Shown in pieces: positions 28,691 through 38,454 of a stretch of 64,000 bases of DNA. Every line of letters begins with the position of its first letter. Positions within the stretch are counted from its first letter, which is position 1. The notes beneath the pieces are model-generated. The model saw only the letters and a list, made by a program, of their open reading frames with translations, did not search any database and had not been told where the DNA came from. A program made the position numbers and the translations under genes. The DNA is from Dinoroseobacter sp. Its GTDB lineage: Bacteria > Pseudomonadota > Alphaproteobacteria > Rhodobacterales > Rhodobacteraceae. The stretch spans positions 1 through 64,000 of the forward strand of contig JAEPNN010000008.1 of the NCBI GenBank assembly GCA_017643385.1, given 5' to 3'.

Positions 28691-29461
28691 ATGAAAACGC
28701 GAAGCGATCACTTGTCAGTTCGACTGGCGGAAACAGACCGCGATCTTCTTGCGGCACAAAGGCTCCGTTATAAAGTCTTCGTCGAAGAGTTAGGTGGGCA
28801 GGGAACTGGTGTAGATCATCAAGACCGTCTTGAGCGCGATGCATTTGATCAATATTGCGAGCATCTTTTATTGGTCGATGAAAGACGAAATACGGACACG
28901 CTGGAAGACGTTGTCGGGGTGTATCGTCTGCTTGATGAAGAGGGTGCCAAGCGCGCAGGTCGCTATTACACCGATGCTGAATACGACCTTGCGCCTTTGA
29001 AGAATTCCGGGCGCAAGTTATTAGAGCTGGGGCGATCTTGCCTGCATGCTGACCATCGCGGGGGGACCGGGATGCTACAGCTGTGGCAAGGACTTGGGCA
29101 ATTCGTTGAGGCACAGGGGATCGAGGTCTTGTTCGGCGTAGCAAGCTTTCATGGAACCAATGCGGCTGCCCTCGCCGAACCTCTTTCGCTTCTTCATCAT
29201 CGATATCTGGCGCCAGATGAGATGCGCGTCAGATCGCGCAACTATCAGCAAATGAATCTGATGCCCGAAGATCAAATAGACAGGGTCTCAGCGCTTCGGG
29301 CCACACCTGCTTTGATCAAAGCCTATCTCAGACTTGGTGGGTATGTCGGAGATGGGGCCTATGTAGACCACGATTTCAATACGACCGACGTCTGTCTCGT
29401 AATGGATACGGTTCGGATGAGTGCGTCGCACCGCGCCATTTATACCAAGGCAGTAGGATAG
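28691..29461 (+). CDS. Ornithine N-acyltransferase (lyso-ornithine lipid synthase)
   Basis: A 256-residue GNAT-fold protein of the OlsB (hemolysin-like) family: RLAETDRDLLAAQRLRYKVFVEEL, VVGVYRLL, LLELGRSCLHADHRGG and GVASFHGT. It attaches a 3-hydroxyacyl chain from acyl-ACP to ornithine, giving lyso-ornithine lipid. The next gene, six bases on, encodes the second acyltransferase, so the pair makes phosphorus-free ornithine lipids, often important under phosphate limitation. Confidence 0.9.
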   Translation: MKTRSDHLSVRLAETDRDLLAAQRLRYKVFVEELGGQGTGVDHQDRLERDAFDQYCEHLLLVDERRNTDTLEDVVGVYRLLDEEGAKRAGRYYTDAEYDLAPLKNSGRKLLELGRSCLHADHRGGTGMLQLWQGLGQFVEAQGIEVLFGVASFHGTNAAALAEPLSLLHHRYLAPDEMRVRSRNYQQMNLMPEDQIDRVSALRATPALIKAYLRLGGYVGDGAYVDHDFNTTDVCLVMDTVRMSASHRAIYTKAVG

Positions 29462-29466
29462 GGTCT

Positions 29467-30300
29467 GTGCGCTGGGGAGTTGAAGAAGCAGATCTGGACT
29501 TTCAATCTCAGGGAAGGTTCGCGCGTGTTCGGGTTGTCTTGCGTGGTGGATTGGTAGGGGCCGTGACCTACAGCGGCCTGGTTATTTTGCTCATTATTCG
29601 GATCTTCGAACGTCCCTTTTTTCGTGTCAGACGACCGATTACGCCATGGATCACGCGGGGCGTTTGTAGGTTTGCGTTTTGGGGGATGGGAATGCCTCTG
29701 CGCATTTCGGGCAAGCCAATGAAACACCATGGTGCGATTGTTGCCAACCATGCCTCGTGGCTTGATATTTTTGCGTTGAACGCGATGCAGAACATCTACT
29801 TTGTGGCCAAATCTGAAGTGGCTGGCTGGGTTGGGATCGGTTGGCTGGCGCGGGCAACGGGCACAGAATTCATCGCTCGGAAATCGTCGCAGGCCGCAGT
29901 ACAGAGACGGGTTTTTGAAGATCGCCTGAATGCCGGGCACCGACTGGTTTTCTTTCCAGAAGGGACAAGCTCGGATGGTCTCAGGGTTTTACCTTTCAAA
30001 TCCACTCTTTTTGCGGCTTTCTTTGAGCCGGAATTGAAGCGGTCACTTTGGGTTCAACCCGTTTCCGTAGTCTACCATGCACCAGAGGATCAGGAACCCA
30101 GGTTTTATGGGTGGTGGGGCGACATGGAATTCGCTCCACATTTGTTGCGTGTTCTTGGCCAATCACCACAAGGTTGCGTTGAGGTGATCTTTCACGAGCC
30201 ATTGAAAGTGGATGAATTTTCCGATCGGAAAGTGTTGGCTCAGGCATGTGAAGATAAGGTCCGAAGTGGTCTCAGGGCGGCATTAGAGCACGCCATCTAG
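29467..30300 (+). CDS. Lyso-ornithine lipid O-acyltransferase (PlsC family)
   Basis: A 277-residue membrane-associated acyltransferase. The start is GTG at 29467. A hydrophobic helix lies at about 28-48, the catalytic NHxxxxD motif is N94-H95...D100 and the acceptor-site block is FFPEGTSSDG. Coupling with olsB points to O-acylation of lyso-ornithine lipid; activity on lysophosphatidic acid is an alternative. Its 3' end overlaps the convergent gluQ gene by 18 bases. Confidence 0.88.
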   Translation: MRWGVEEADLDFQSQGRFARVRVVLRGGLVGAVTYSGLVILLIIRIFERPFFRVRRPITPWITRGVCRFAFWGMGMPLRISGKPMKHHGAIVANHASWLDIFALNAMQNIYFVAKSEVAGWVGIGWLARATGTEFIARKSSQAAVQRRVFEDRLNAGHRLVFFPEGTSSDGLRVLPFKSTLFAAFFEPELKRSLWVQPVSVVYHAPEDQEPRFYGWWGDMEFAPHLLRVLGQSPQGCVEVIFHEPLKVDEFSDRKVLAQACEDKVRSGLRAALEHAI

Positions 30301-31155
30301 TCCGACATGCGCCAGAACCTGTTCCGGGGTATCGCCCGCATCGCGGAAGCTTTTGATGGATCGTGCATCATCTCGTTTTGCGAGGCGCTTACCGTCGGTA
30401 TCACGGATCAAGTCATGATGGTGCCAAGCTGGGGCAGGCATATCCAGTAATGCATAGAGTAGCCGATGAATCGGCGTTGCTTCCCAAAGATCCGCTCCGC
30501 GCACGACCTCGGTCACACCGCTCGCGTGATCGTCCACGACGACGGACAGATGGTAAGACGTGCCCATATCTCTTCTGGCGATGACAAAATCGCCCACCTG
30601 TGTTGTAAATTCAATATCTGCTAAACTGTACGATCCATCATATATTGGACCGTTTTCCGAAAAGGCCAAGTTTTTCAGTATTTTACCTTTATCCAAATAC
30701 TGAACAGCTTGTTTTATATTCAATCTAATGGCGTCGTTGGAACGCGCATCTGATATTGAGCGGTGGCGGCAAATACCGGGATAAATTAGCCCATCAGGTC
30801 CATTTTTCGGAGTGCCTTCTTGGGGGGCAGCCAGCGCTTGTTTGATATCCCCGCGCGTACAACTGCATGGATAAAGCAGACCAAGCTTGCCGAGTTTTCT
30901 TATTGCTTTCTGGTATTCCGGCATACGTTCGGACTGGCGCATGACGTTAGGTTGCCAAGTAAGACCAATCCAAGACAGATCGTCATATATTTGGTTTTCC
31001 CAATGATCCCGGCTTCTTGATTGATCAATGTCTTCAATTCGAAGCAGAAACTGCCCTGCTTTCTTGCGCGCTCGAAGGAAGCCTATAGCGGCTGAATAGG
31101 CATGCCCGAGATGCAGAGGTCCTGTTGGAGATGGAGCGAAACGCGTGACGTACAT
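30283..31155 (-). CDS. Glutamyl-Q tRNA(Asp) synthetase
   Basis: A 290-residue truncated class I synthetase: the HIGH motif is H15-L-G-H18, the KMSKS equivalent is KRLAKR near residue 262, and the zinc site is C97-x-C99...Y125-x-x-x-C129. The anticodon-binding domain of glutamyl-tRNA synthetase is missing, as expected for GluQRS, which attaches glutamate to queuosine 34 of tRNA-Asp. Much of the central part (about 30600-30800) is visibly AT-rich compared with its neighbours. It is the last gene of a trmFO-methyltransferase-gluQ run. The 3' end overlaps olsA by 18 bases. Confidence 0.93.
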   Translation of the reverse strand: MYVTRFAPSPTGPLHLGHAYSAAIGFLRARKKAGQFLLRIEDIDQSRSRDHWENQIYDDLSWIGLTWQPNVMRQSERMPEYQKAIRKLGKLGLLYPCSCTRGDIKQALAAPQEGTPKNGPDGLIYPGICRHRSISDARSNDAIRLNIKQAVQYLDKGKILKNLAFSENGPIYDGSYSLADIEFTTQVGDFVIARRDMGTSYHLSVVVDDHASGVTEVVRGADLWEATPIHRLLYALLDMPAPAWHHHDLIRDTDGKRLAKRDDARSIKSFRDAGDTPEQVLAHVGLDGVL

Positions 31156-31160
31156 TGTCG

Positions 31161-31769
31161 TTAAGCAGGCGCTTGTAGCACGTAAACGGTGGAGAAAAGG
31201 CCAATACCCGGAATATGGTCTCCGTGTTCTTCAAAAATCAAGGAGGCGCCCTTTTTGATGTGTTCGGTAAGTTTCTTAGTGAACCGCGGATCGCTCAGGG
31301 CCTTGTCGTTATACGAAAAAACAAATCGGCCACCGGGGTTCAGTATTTGCATCACGATATCAAAAGCTTCAGGTGGCGCTGCGCCGACGCCAATTACGCC
31401 AACAGCTGCAACGACGTCATATTTACCTTCGACTTTGGCGCCGGGCTCAATAATAAAAGTCTGTTGATACAGGCCCTTGTCAGTTGCAAGACGCAACATT
31501 TCAGATGACACGTCACACCCAATCAAATTGGTAAATCCTTCGTGGTGAAACGCGGCGCCTGATACGCCGGTTCCACACCCAAAATCGAGGATCAAAGAAT
31601 TTGGGGGCGTCCCGACTGATTTAAGGGCTTGGGCACAACGCTGCGGTGTTACGTATCCATGCTCTTCGAGCTCTCGATCGTAGCTTTCTGACCACTCATT
31701 ATAGTGGTCTCTAATCTCGTCAGATGTTTCGATGTCGTAGGTGGACGTTAGATACTTTTTATCTGCCAT
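31161..31769 (-). CDS. Class I SAM-dependent methyltransferase
   Basis: A 202-residue protein with SAM motif I LILDFGCGTGVSG, an acidic residue at IGCDVSSEML and the later VAAVGVIGVGAAPPEAFDI and LNPGGRFVFSYND blocks. It belongs to the UbiE/Methyltransf_11-type group. The substrate is unknown. Lying five bases before gluQ and nine bases after trmFO, between two tRNA-modifying enzymes, it could act on tRNA, but the fold is also used for small molecules. Confidence 0.85.
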   Translation of the reverse strand: MADKKYLTSTYDIETSDEIRDHYNEWSESYDRELEEHGYVTPQRCAQALKSVGTPPNSLILDFGCGTGVSGAAFHHEGFTNLIGCDVSSEMLRLATDKGLYQQTFIIEPGAKVEGKYDVVAAVGVIGVGAAPPEAFDIVMQILNPGGRFVFSYNDKALSDPRFTKKLTEHIKKGASLIFEEHGDHIPGIGLFSTVYVLQAPA

Positions 31770-31778
31770 GCAGACAGC

Positions 31779-33134
31779 TTAGACAGCTTCTGGTGCTCGC
31801 GCCAGTCTGAGCCAATCTGTCCAGGCTGACTTGGCACGATCCGTGTAGGCCTTGTACCGGGTGGTCCGGTTCCGCCTGCCACCTTTTGCATCCACAGGTG
31901 GAAACAAGCCAAAATTGACATTCATTGGTTGAAACGTTTTGGCGTCTGCACCACCAGTGATGTGACTGACCAGGGCTCCCATGGCAGTTTCAGGAGGCGG
32001 CGGCTGGAGGCTTTCACCAAGTATTTCCGCTGCGGCCATACGCCCTGCAAGAAGACCCATTGCTGCGCTCTCAACGTAGCCTTCGACGCCGGTGATCTGG
32101 CCCGCAAATCTAACATTCGGGTGCGTTTTCCATTTCAGGTCCGAGCCGAGCAGGGTGGGAGAATTCAAAAACGTGTTGCGATGAATCCCTCCCAGTCTCG
32201 CAAATTTCGCATCTTCCAGCCCAGGGATCATACGCAGCACATCTGACTGCGCGCCATATTTCATCTTGGTTTGGAACCCAACAATATTATACAGCGTTCC
32301 CAATGCGTTATCTCTTCGAAGCTGTACAACTGCATAGGGTTTAATGTCTGGTTGATGCGGATTTGTCAGGCCGACAGGCTTCATTGGGCCAAAGCGCAAA
32401 GTTTCCCGCCCGCGTTCTGCCATGACTTCAATGGGCAGACAGCCGTCAAAGTAGCCGGCGGTTTCGCCGGCTTTGAACTCTGTTTTCTCTGCCGCCAGCA
32501 GCGCATCAATGAACGCCTCATACTGATCTTTGGTCATCGGGCAGTTCAAGTAGGCAGTGCGTTCCTCTTCTGTGTCGCCTTTGTCATATCGTGATTGCAT
32601 CCAGGCCTTCGACATATCGATACTGTCGAAATAGATGATTGGTGCGATCGCATCGAAAAATGCCAACGCCTCTGCGCCCGTTTCTCGCTGGATAGCATCT
32701 GCAAGTGCGCCAGATGTCAGCGGCCCAGTTGATATGATCCACTGTCCAGTATTCGGTATTGCGGCGATTTCTTCGAAGCTTACCTCAATCAAGGGATGAC
32801 TATTCAGTTTGGCGGTCACTGCTTGTGCAAATCGGTCCCGATCAACCGCCAACGCCCCGCCTGCGGGAAGGGCGTGTTGGTCGGCCATCTCCATGATCAA
32901 TCCATTCGCAGCACGCATTTCCCAGTGCAGGAGCCCGACGGCGTTTTGTTCGTCGTCGTCCGATCTAAAGGAGTTGGAACACACCATTTCGGCGAAGTTG
33001 CCTGTACGGTGCGCGAAGGTTTCGACTGCAGGGCGCATTTCATGAAGCGTTACAGGCACGCCCATGTTCGCGGCCTGCCAAGCAGCTTCGGATCCGGCCA
33101 TGCCGCCGCCTACGATATGAAGTCTCTCAGTCAT
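31779..33134 (-). CDS. FAD/folate-dependent tRNA (uracil-54) methyltransferase
   Basis: A 451-residue protein starting at 33134 ([20 protein letters not shown]); an in-frame upstream start is rejected because the FAD site GGGMAGSEA sits at the normal distance from this ATG. Other marks are [38 protein letters not shown] and [18 protein letters not shown]. TrmFO makes 5-methyluridine 54 in tRNA using methylenetetrahydrofolate and reduced FAD. It is first in the operon with the methyltransferase and gluQ. Confidence 0.95.
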   Translation of the reverse strand: MTERLHIVGGGMAGSEAAWQAANMGVPVTLHEMRPAVETFAHRTGNFAEMVCSNSFRSDDDEQNAVGLLHWEMRAANGLIMEMADQHALPAGGALAVDRDRFAQAVTAKLNSHPLIEVSFEEIAAIPNTGQWIISTGPLTSGALADAIQRETGAEALAFFDAIAPIIYFDSIDMSKAWMQSRYDKGDTEEERTAYLNCPMTKDQYEAFIDALLAAEKTEFKAGETAGYFDGCLPIEVMAERGRETLRFGPMKPVGLTNPHQPDIKPYAVVQLRRDNALGTLYNIVGFQTKMKYGAQSDVLRMIPGLEDAKFARLGGIHRNTFLNSPTLLGSDLKWKTHPNVRFAGQITGVEGYVESAAMGLLAGRMAAAEILGESLQPPPPETAMGALVSHITGGADAKTFQPMNVNFGLFPPVDAKGGRRNRTTRYKAYTDRAKSAWTDWLRLARAPEAV

Positions 33135-33203
33135 GCGCCCTAGATAGGGCAAGGGGCACCTGAGGAAAACCTCGTGCGCCCCAACTATTTCCAAACTTGG
33201 GTT

Positions 33204-33599
33204 TTAAAATGCTTCGCGCCAGTCGCAGCGATCGTTGACAGCGTAGCGCCCACCACCAAACAGCGCCAATGGTAACGCAAACACCGTGGCCAGAGCCAAT
33301 TTGATTGCAAGTGCATCACTTCCGGGTACAGCCATGACCATCGCCGGAAGCACCAGCAGGATGCCGCCTAATGCTGCGACGATATTGGTTTTGATCCCAA
33401 ATAGAAGCCAGATGGAGATAATGAAGTACAACACACCGAACGCAGCGTCCTTGTGGAAGGGATCGTCCATTCCAGCCGTAACTGTTGATAGGTTATAAAC
33501 GTTTAGATGAGGCAGCATTCCAAGGATCGCCTCGATCATCAATGTGCAAGACAGACAAATTCGAAACGCCAATCGCAACCAGTCGGTCAATGTGTGCAT
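33204..33599 (-). CDS. Small integral membrane protein, DoxX-like
   Basis: A 131-residue protein with about four hydrophobic segments (12-28, 52-68, 72-92 and 96-113). The overall shape resembles DoxX-family membrane proteins, but no decisive motif is visible, so the family is tentative. It stands 69 bases upstream of trmFO on the same strand. Function unknown. Confidence 0.6.
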   Translation of the reverse strand: MHTLTDWLRLAFRICLSCTLMIEAILGMLPHLNVYNLSTVTAGMDDPFHKDAAFGVLYFIISIWLLFGIKTNIVAALGGILLVLPAMVMAVPGSDALAIKLALATVFALPLALFGGGRYAVNDRCDWREAF

Positions 33600-33723
33600 C
33601 TAAGACCTCGCTTAGTAACAGTTTACTCATCGTGTAGACCTCTTTGAGGATCCTTCACGACTTCATATTGTCGCGCGATTGGGGCACATGAATTGCAACT
33701 GTGCGGCGGCCATAAGGATTCAT

Positions 33724-33741
33724 TAAGGCGAAACCGCCTTA
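33724..33741. other. Hairpin downstream of gyrA
   Basis: A perfect seven-base stem TAAGGCG / CGCCTTA with an AAAC loop lies about 70 bases beyond the gyrA stop on the minus strand. No clear T-run follows, so termination is possible but not certain. Confidence 0.45.
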
Positions 33742-33808
33742 CTTTTAACCATGGCTATGTCTTCAGATTTGGCGCGTCGCCACGCTGAATGATCCGGTTT
33801 TTTCCGAA

Positions 33809-36586
33809 CTATTCGTCATGAGCGGAGGTTTCGTCCTCTGTCGTCTCGCCCTGATCCGCGATCCAGGCAACGGACACCACTTCTTCACCGGATGCTGTGT
33901 TGAAGACTTTCACACCCCCGGCGCCACGTGAACGGAAGCTGATCCCATCCACCGGACAACGGATCGATTGACCTGTTGACGTGGCCAACATGATCTGATC
34001 GTCAATTTCAACCGGGAAACTTGCAACCAAATCTCCGCCGCGCATGGCCTTGTCCATTGCGGCAACGCCTTGGCCACCACGACCGCGTACCGGATAATCA
34101 TGGCTCGAGCTGAGCTTGCCGGCCCCAGATTTGGTGATGGTCAGGATAAGGTCTTCTGCTGCGGACATCTCAACATATCTCTCTTGTGAGAAGTTCGGAT
34201 CAGCCGCGACCTCTTCGTCCGCATCGCCTTCGGCATCATCCGTGAGACCTGCCATCGCGCGACGCATTTTCAGGTAGGCCGCACGTTCTTCAGGGTTGGC
34301 CTCGAAATGTCTGATGACAGCCATGGATACGACACTGTCACCAGCGGCAAGCTTGATGCCGCGAACCCCTGTGGATTCACGGCTTTGGAAGACCCGCACG
34401 TCGGTTGTTCGGAAGCGGATCGCGCGGCCTTTAGCGGTCACCAGCATCACATCGTCGTTCTCGGTACAAATCTGAGCTTTCACAAGATCAACGCCCTCGG
34501 GAAGCTTCATGGCGATTTTGCCGTTTCGCATCACATTGGCAAAGTCGCTCAGCGCGTTGCGTCGTACATCCCCGGCAGAGGTCGAAAAAGCGATCTGCAG
34601 ATCGCCCCAGTCCTGTTCATCACGATCAACAGGCATCACGGCCGCGATCCCAACACCCATCTGGATCGGTAGAATGTTGACAATGGCTTTGCCACGGGCG
34701 TTTCGACCTGACAAGGGCAGGCGCCATGTCTTTAACTTATAAACCATGCCGTCTGCGGTGAAGAACAACAGCGGTGTATGCGTATTGGCGACAAACAGCG
34801 TGGTCACCACGTCGTCATCCTTGGTCGCCATGCCCGACAGACCTTTACCGCCGCGTTTTTGCGACCGGAATTCGGCAAGCGGAGTGCGCTTGATGTAGCC
34901 GGACTGCGTTATGGTGACGACCATATCTTCGCGTTCGATAAGATCTTCATCATCCAAATCGCCAAAGTGTTCGGTGATTTCGGTGCGACGTGGTACTGCA
35001 AAATCTTCACGTACTTCGCGTAGTTCGTCAGAGATGATCGACATAATCCGCGACCGCGACCGCAAGATATCGAGGTAATCCTTGATCTTCGCGGCAAGGC
35101 TTTCCAGCTCGTCTGTGACTTCTTTCACGCCAAGTTGGGTCAGGCGTTGCAGGCGCAGTTCCAAAATTGCCCGCGCCTGAGTTTCGGAAAGATGATACGT
35201 TCCGTCCTCATTCATCGTGTGGGTCGGATCATCAATCAACTGGATGTACCCGGCGATGTCCGCAGCGGGCCACGCGCGCGTCATCAGTTTTTCCCGCGCT
35301 TCTGCAGCATCTGCCGAGGCGCGGATCGTGGCAACGACCTCATCCACGTTCGAGACCGCGACGGCGAGACCGCAGAGAATATGGCTGCGCTCGCGCGCTT
35401 TACGTAATTCGAATGCGGTTCGACGTGCGACCACTTCTTCGCGGAAAGCAACAAAGGCGCTGAGGAAGTCGCGCAGTGTTAGTTGCTCTGGCCGACCGCC
35501 ATTCAGGGCAAGCATGTTACAGGCAAAAGAGGTTTGCATGGGGGTGAAACGATATAGCTGGTTCAGCACGACTTCCGCCGTCGCGTCCCGCTTCAATTCA
35601 ATTACCACACGCACACCCACCCGGTCGGATTCGTCCTGGACGTGGGAAATGCCTTCGATCTTCTTTTCGCGAACAAGGTCTGCAATGCGTTGGATCAGCG
35701 AGGCTTTGTTCACCTGATAGGGGATCTCATCAAGGACAATGCCAAAGCGATCCTTGCGCAGTTCCTCTATGCGCGTCTTGGCGCGAATGATCACGCTGCC
35801 ACGACCTTCGGTATAGGCTTTGCGGGCACCGGACCGGCCCAGAATGACGCCGCCTGTTGGAAAGTCAGGAGCGGGGACGTATTCCATCAGGTCAACGCTC
35901 GAGAGATCCGGATTGTCGATCAGTGCGAGCGTTGCATCGATCACCTCACCCAGATTGTGGGGGGGGATGTTCGTGGCCATCCCAACAGCGATACCGCCTG
36001 CGCCGTTGACAAGCATATTCGGGAAACGCGCGGGCAGAACCGAAGGCTCGAGGTCCTTGCCGTCATAGTTGTCCTGAAAATCGACCGTGTCTTTTTCGAT
36101 ATCTGCCAGGAGCGCGGCGGCAGGTTTGTCCATGCGCACCTCAGTGTAACGCATCGCCGCCGGGTTATCACCGTCCATCGACCCGAAGTTACCCTGTCCG
36201 TCAAGAAGGGGCAGGGACATTGAAAAATCTTGCGCCATGCGCACAAGGGCATCGTAAATCGCAGAATCCCCGTGAGGGTGATATTTACCCATCACATCGC
36301 CCACCGGTCGTGCAGACTTTCGGTAGGATTTGTCGTGCGAATTCCCGGTTTCATGCATCGCGTAAAGAATTCTGCGGTGCACTGGCTTCAATCCATCCCG
36401 CAAGTCAGGGATCGCCCGTGAAATGATCACGCTCATCGCATAGTCGATGAAGGATGTTTTCATCTCTTCGGTGATTGAGATGCTTGGGCCATCGAAAACC
36501 ACCTTTTCTGGCTGGTTTTCGTCTTCGTTATCAGGGCCTTCGGGGAAGTCGTTCACGATGCTCGGCGCTTTCTGCAAATCGCACAA
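33809..36586 (-). CDS. DNA gyrase subunit A
   Basis: About 925 residues. The breakage-reunion domain shows [20 protein letters not shown], the quinolone-resistance region [16 protein letters not shown] with S108 and D112 (E. coli S83/D87, wild type) and the catalytic Tyr in [11 protein letters not shown]. The C-terminal pinwheel carries the GyrA box QKRGGKG and further repeats, with an acidic insert around residues 790-805. The most upstream start is TTG at 36586 without a clear binding site; GTG at 36556 is an alternative, so the start is uncertain. It introduces negative supercoils together with GyrB, encoded elsewhere. Confidence 0.96.
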   Translation of the reverse strand: MCDLQKAPSIVNDFPEGPDNEDENQPEKVVFDGPSISITEEMKTSFIDYAMSVIISRAIPDLRDGLKPVHRRILYAMHETGNSHDKSYRKSARPVGDVMGKYHPHGDSAIYDALVRMAQDFSMSLPLLDGQGNFGSMDGDNPAAMRYTEVRMDKPAAALLADIEKDTVDFQDNYDGKDLEPSVLPARFPNMLVNGAGGIAVGMATNIPPHNLGEVIDATLALIDNPDLSSVDLMEYVPAPDFPTGGVILGRSGARKAYTEGRGSVIIRAKTRIEELRKDRFGIVLDEIPYQVNKASLIQRIADLVREKKIEGISHVQDESDRVGVRVVIELKRDATAEVVLNQLYRFTPMQTSFACNMLALNGGRPEQLTLRDFLSAFVAFREEVVARRTAFELRKARERSHILCGLAVAVSNVDEVVATIRASADAAEAREKLMTRAWPAADIAGYIQLIDDPTHTMNEDGTYHLSETQARAILELRLQRLTQLGVKEVTDELESLAAKIKDYLDILRSRSRIMSIISDELREVREDFAVPRRTEITEHFGDLDDEDLIEREDMVVTITQSGYIKRTPLAEFRSQKRGGKGLSGMATKDDDVVTTLFVANTHTPLLFFTADGMVYKLKTWRLPLSGRNARGKAIVNILPIQMGVGIAAVMPVDRDEQDWGDLQIAFSTSAGDVRRNALSDFANVMRNGKIAMKLPEGVDLVKAQICTENDDVMLVTAKGRAIRFRTTDVRVFQSRESTGVRGIKLAAGDSVVSMAVIRHFEANPEERAAYLKMRRAMAGLTDDAEGDADEEVAADPNFSQERYVEMSAAEDLILTITKSGAGKLSSSHDYPVRGRGGQGVAAMDKAMRGGDLVASFPVEIDDQIMLATSTGQSIRCPVDGISFRSRGAGGVKVFNTASGEEVVSVAWIADQGETTEDETSAHDE

Positions 36587-36748
36587 TATTTAGTTGAAGA
36601 GAGTATATCCCGACCTGCATCTTGCGTGCAAGCAGCGCAAATACTCAACACCGAAATTACAATAGGTACGCCAACTTTCTGTTTTTGTTGATTTATCATC
36701 AGGATATGATGTCATGGGGATCATACAGCCCAAAAAACGAGGTAAATC

Positions 36749-37012
36749 ATGTCTGAGACCGAACTGATGCTTAACGGATACGGGCTGACAACAGCAGAGA
36801 TGTTCTACCGTATTCCCGACTATCAACACGTCCTGAATTCATACATCTGGCAAGGCTATGATCTGGCACCAGATCACCCCAAACTCTTCGAGTTCGTGGA
36901 GTTCTGGCAGAACGAATTGGACGGGCCGCTACATTCGGTTCGTTTTACGCACCGAAAACTGATCGCACCGGGAACATGGCGCAGTGTTACGGGTGAGTTC
37001 ACGCTGCACTAA
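36749..37012 (+). CDS. Usg family protein
   Basis: An 87-residue protein: GYGLTTAEMFYRIPDYQHVL, then SYIWQGYDLAPDHPKL and GPLHSVRFTHR. This is the short Usg protein first noted upstream of trpF in Caulobacter and widespread in alphaproteobacteria. Function unknown. It starts at 36749 with GAGGTAA upstream, is divergent from gyrA, and overlaps the end of the convergent dsbB gene by four bases. Confidence 0.85.
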   Translation: MSETELMLNGYGLTTAEMFYRIPDYQHVLNSYIWQGYDLAPDHPKLFEFVEFWQNELDGPLHSVRFTHRKLIAPGTWRSVTGEFTLH

Positions 37013-37482
37013 GCGCGCCGAAGAGCAGCTGCCACCCAAATGACCGCCAGTCCAAGCGAAAACAGCATGTTCCAGCTGGCCATGGACAACCCTGCGAATG
37101 CCCAGGCAACCTCATCGCACATCACGACGGTTTCAGCGATGTCAGTGGACAAAAGCTCACTTCCGCTCATGCTGCCAAGGTCAAGACCTCCTCCGCCACT
37201 GCATGAGGTTGGGCCTTCCCACCATCCGCGTTCCACACCCGTGTGGTAGGCTCCAATTGCTGAGGTCGTAAGGGCCGAGGCGGCACCTAACCATATAAGA
37301 AGTGTGATAGGCAGAAACGTCCATAATGCGCCCACGAGGATCGCTGCAGCATGTGGCCATCGCTGCCAAAGGCACATTTTACAAGGCGCATACCCCATTG
37401 CTTGAAACACATATGCGCCTACCAAAAGGCCTGCTGAGCCTAGTACGGCAAGTCCGATCAAGGTGCGTTTGTTTGGGATCAT
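37009..37482 (-). CDS. Disulfide bond formation protein B
   Basis: A 157-residue inner-membrane protein with four hydrophobic helices. The first redox pair is C34-K-M-C37, followed by the quinone-site Arg in WQRWPH. The second periplasmic pair is C94 and C122. DsbB reoxidises DsbA and passes electrons to quinone. The dsbA gene is not adjacent. It starts at 37482 and its end overlaps usg by four bases. Confidence 0.92.
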   Translation of the reverse strand: MIPNKRTLIGLAVLGSAGLLVGAYVFQAMGYAPCKMCLWQRWPHAAAILVGALWTFLPITLLIWLGAASALTTSAIGAYHTGVERGWWEGPTSCSGGGGLDLGSMSGSELLSTDIAETVVMCDEVAWAFAGLSMASWNMLFSLGLAVIWVAAALRRA

Positions 37483-37560
37483 AGGGCCCTCATGCTTGAA
37501 CTATTAACAAGGGGTTTCGTTGCACAATTTGCAAGTCAAAGCCGACAAATCTCAGAATTG

Positions 37561-38175
37561 TTAGAGGCCGAGCCAACCCCTTAACAATGTAATAACGGTG
37601 GCTCCCGCAATGATGAGTGTGGCGATCCAAATTGTTCCCATGAGAAACCCAAGAACAACTAAGATACCATCGCGCTGCAATAAGCCCATTGAGACAACGA
37701 CAACGGCCAAACCGGGTACGGTGTTTGTTGCAGGCAGAGGCACCAGAATAGATGCGCTGAACAAAACCAGCGACAGCCCAACCAAGCGGTCCAGCGGTGC
37801 ACGTGTCAGGGCGATAAGTCTAGGATGGCTAAGGGCTTCAATGCGACCAAGCAGCGAACTGGCGCGTTCGGCTAAATTGCTCAGACTTGCTTTCGCGACA
37901 GTTCTATTTCCCAAACGCTCGGGAAGCCAGGGAGATGCGCGACCAATCAAGATCTGCGTGGAGATGAACATGAGCGGAAAGGCTACGATCTGGGGCACAC
38001 CATAAAGAAACGGAATGCAACAGGGCAGGGCCAGTACCAACAGAAAAAGCCCAAAGGCACGTTCGTGAAGCTGAGACAGGATCCAGTTGAGCGACACGGC
38101 CTCTTCCGGAGCTTCTTCCGCCAGCTTGGCAAGCCTTTCGGATATGGGCAGCGCTTCCGCAGATTGTGCTGTCAT
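37561..38175 (-). CDS. ExoD-family membrane protein
   Basis: A 204-residue protein; the ATG at 38175 is chosen because GGGAGAGACC precedes it, whereas the upstream GTG at 38214 has no site. Family marks are the N-terminal EEAVSLNWILSQLHERAFG block, ALPCCIPFLYGVPQIVAFPLMF and RLGNRTVAKASL, then hydrophobic segments towards the C-terminus. ExoD is linked with exopolysaccharide synthesis in Rhizobium, though the biochemical role is unknown. Confidence 0.88.
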   Translation of the reverse strand: MTAQSAEALPISERLAKLAEEAPEEAVSLNWILSQLHERAFGLFLLVLALPCCIPFLYGVPQIVAFPLMFISTQILIGRASPWLPERLGNRTVAKASLSNLAERASSLLGRIEALSHPRLIALTRAPLDRLVGLSLVLFSASILVPLPATNTVPGLAVVVVSMGLLQRDGILVVLGFLMGTIWIATLIIAGATVITLLRGWLGL

Positions 38176-38333
38176 AAGGTCTCTCCCGGAACCGTCAGTG
38201 TCCAAGTGGTGCACCTGAGCTGTGCTCCGCGTAGCAAATCGTACAGCTGACGGCTAGAATGATAAAAGAGCGCATGTATTGGTGTGTATTTCTGCTGGAC
38301 GACCCTTTGCAGTTTCGATAGGTCGTCGCTCGG

Positions 38334-38420
38334 GCCCGAGTGGCGGAATTGGTAGACGCAGGGGATTCAAAATCCCCCGATGGCAACATCTTGTCGGTTC
38401 GAGTCCGACCTCGGGTACCA
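38334..38420 (+). tRNA. tRNA-Leu (anticodon CAA)
   Basis: Starts GCCCGAGTGGCGGAAT and includes a class II variable arm. The anticodon arm GGGGA-TTCAAAA-TCCCC gives anticodon CAA, reading UUG. The T-arm GGTTCGAGTCC and acceptor strand CTCGGGT follow, with discriminator A and CCA encoded at 38418-38420. Confidence 0.97.
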
Positions 38421-38454
38421 GGCCCCAAATAAGATACAAATCACTGACGCTGGT

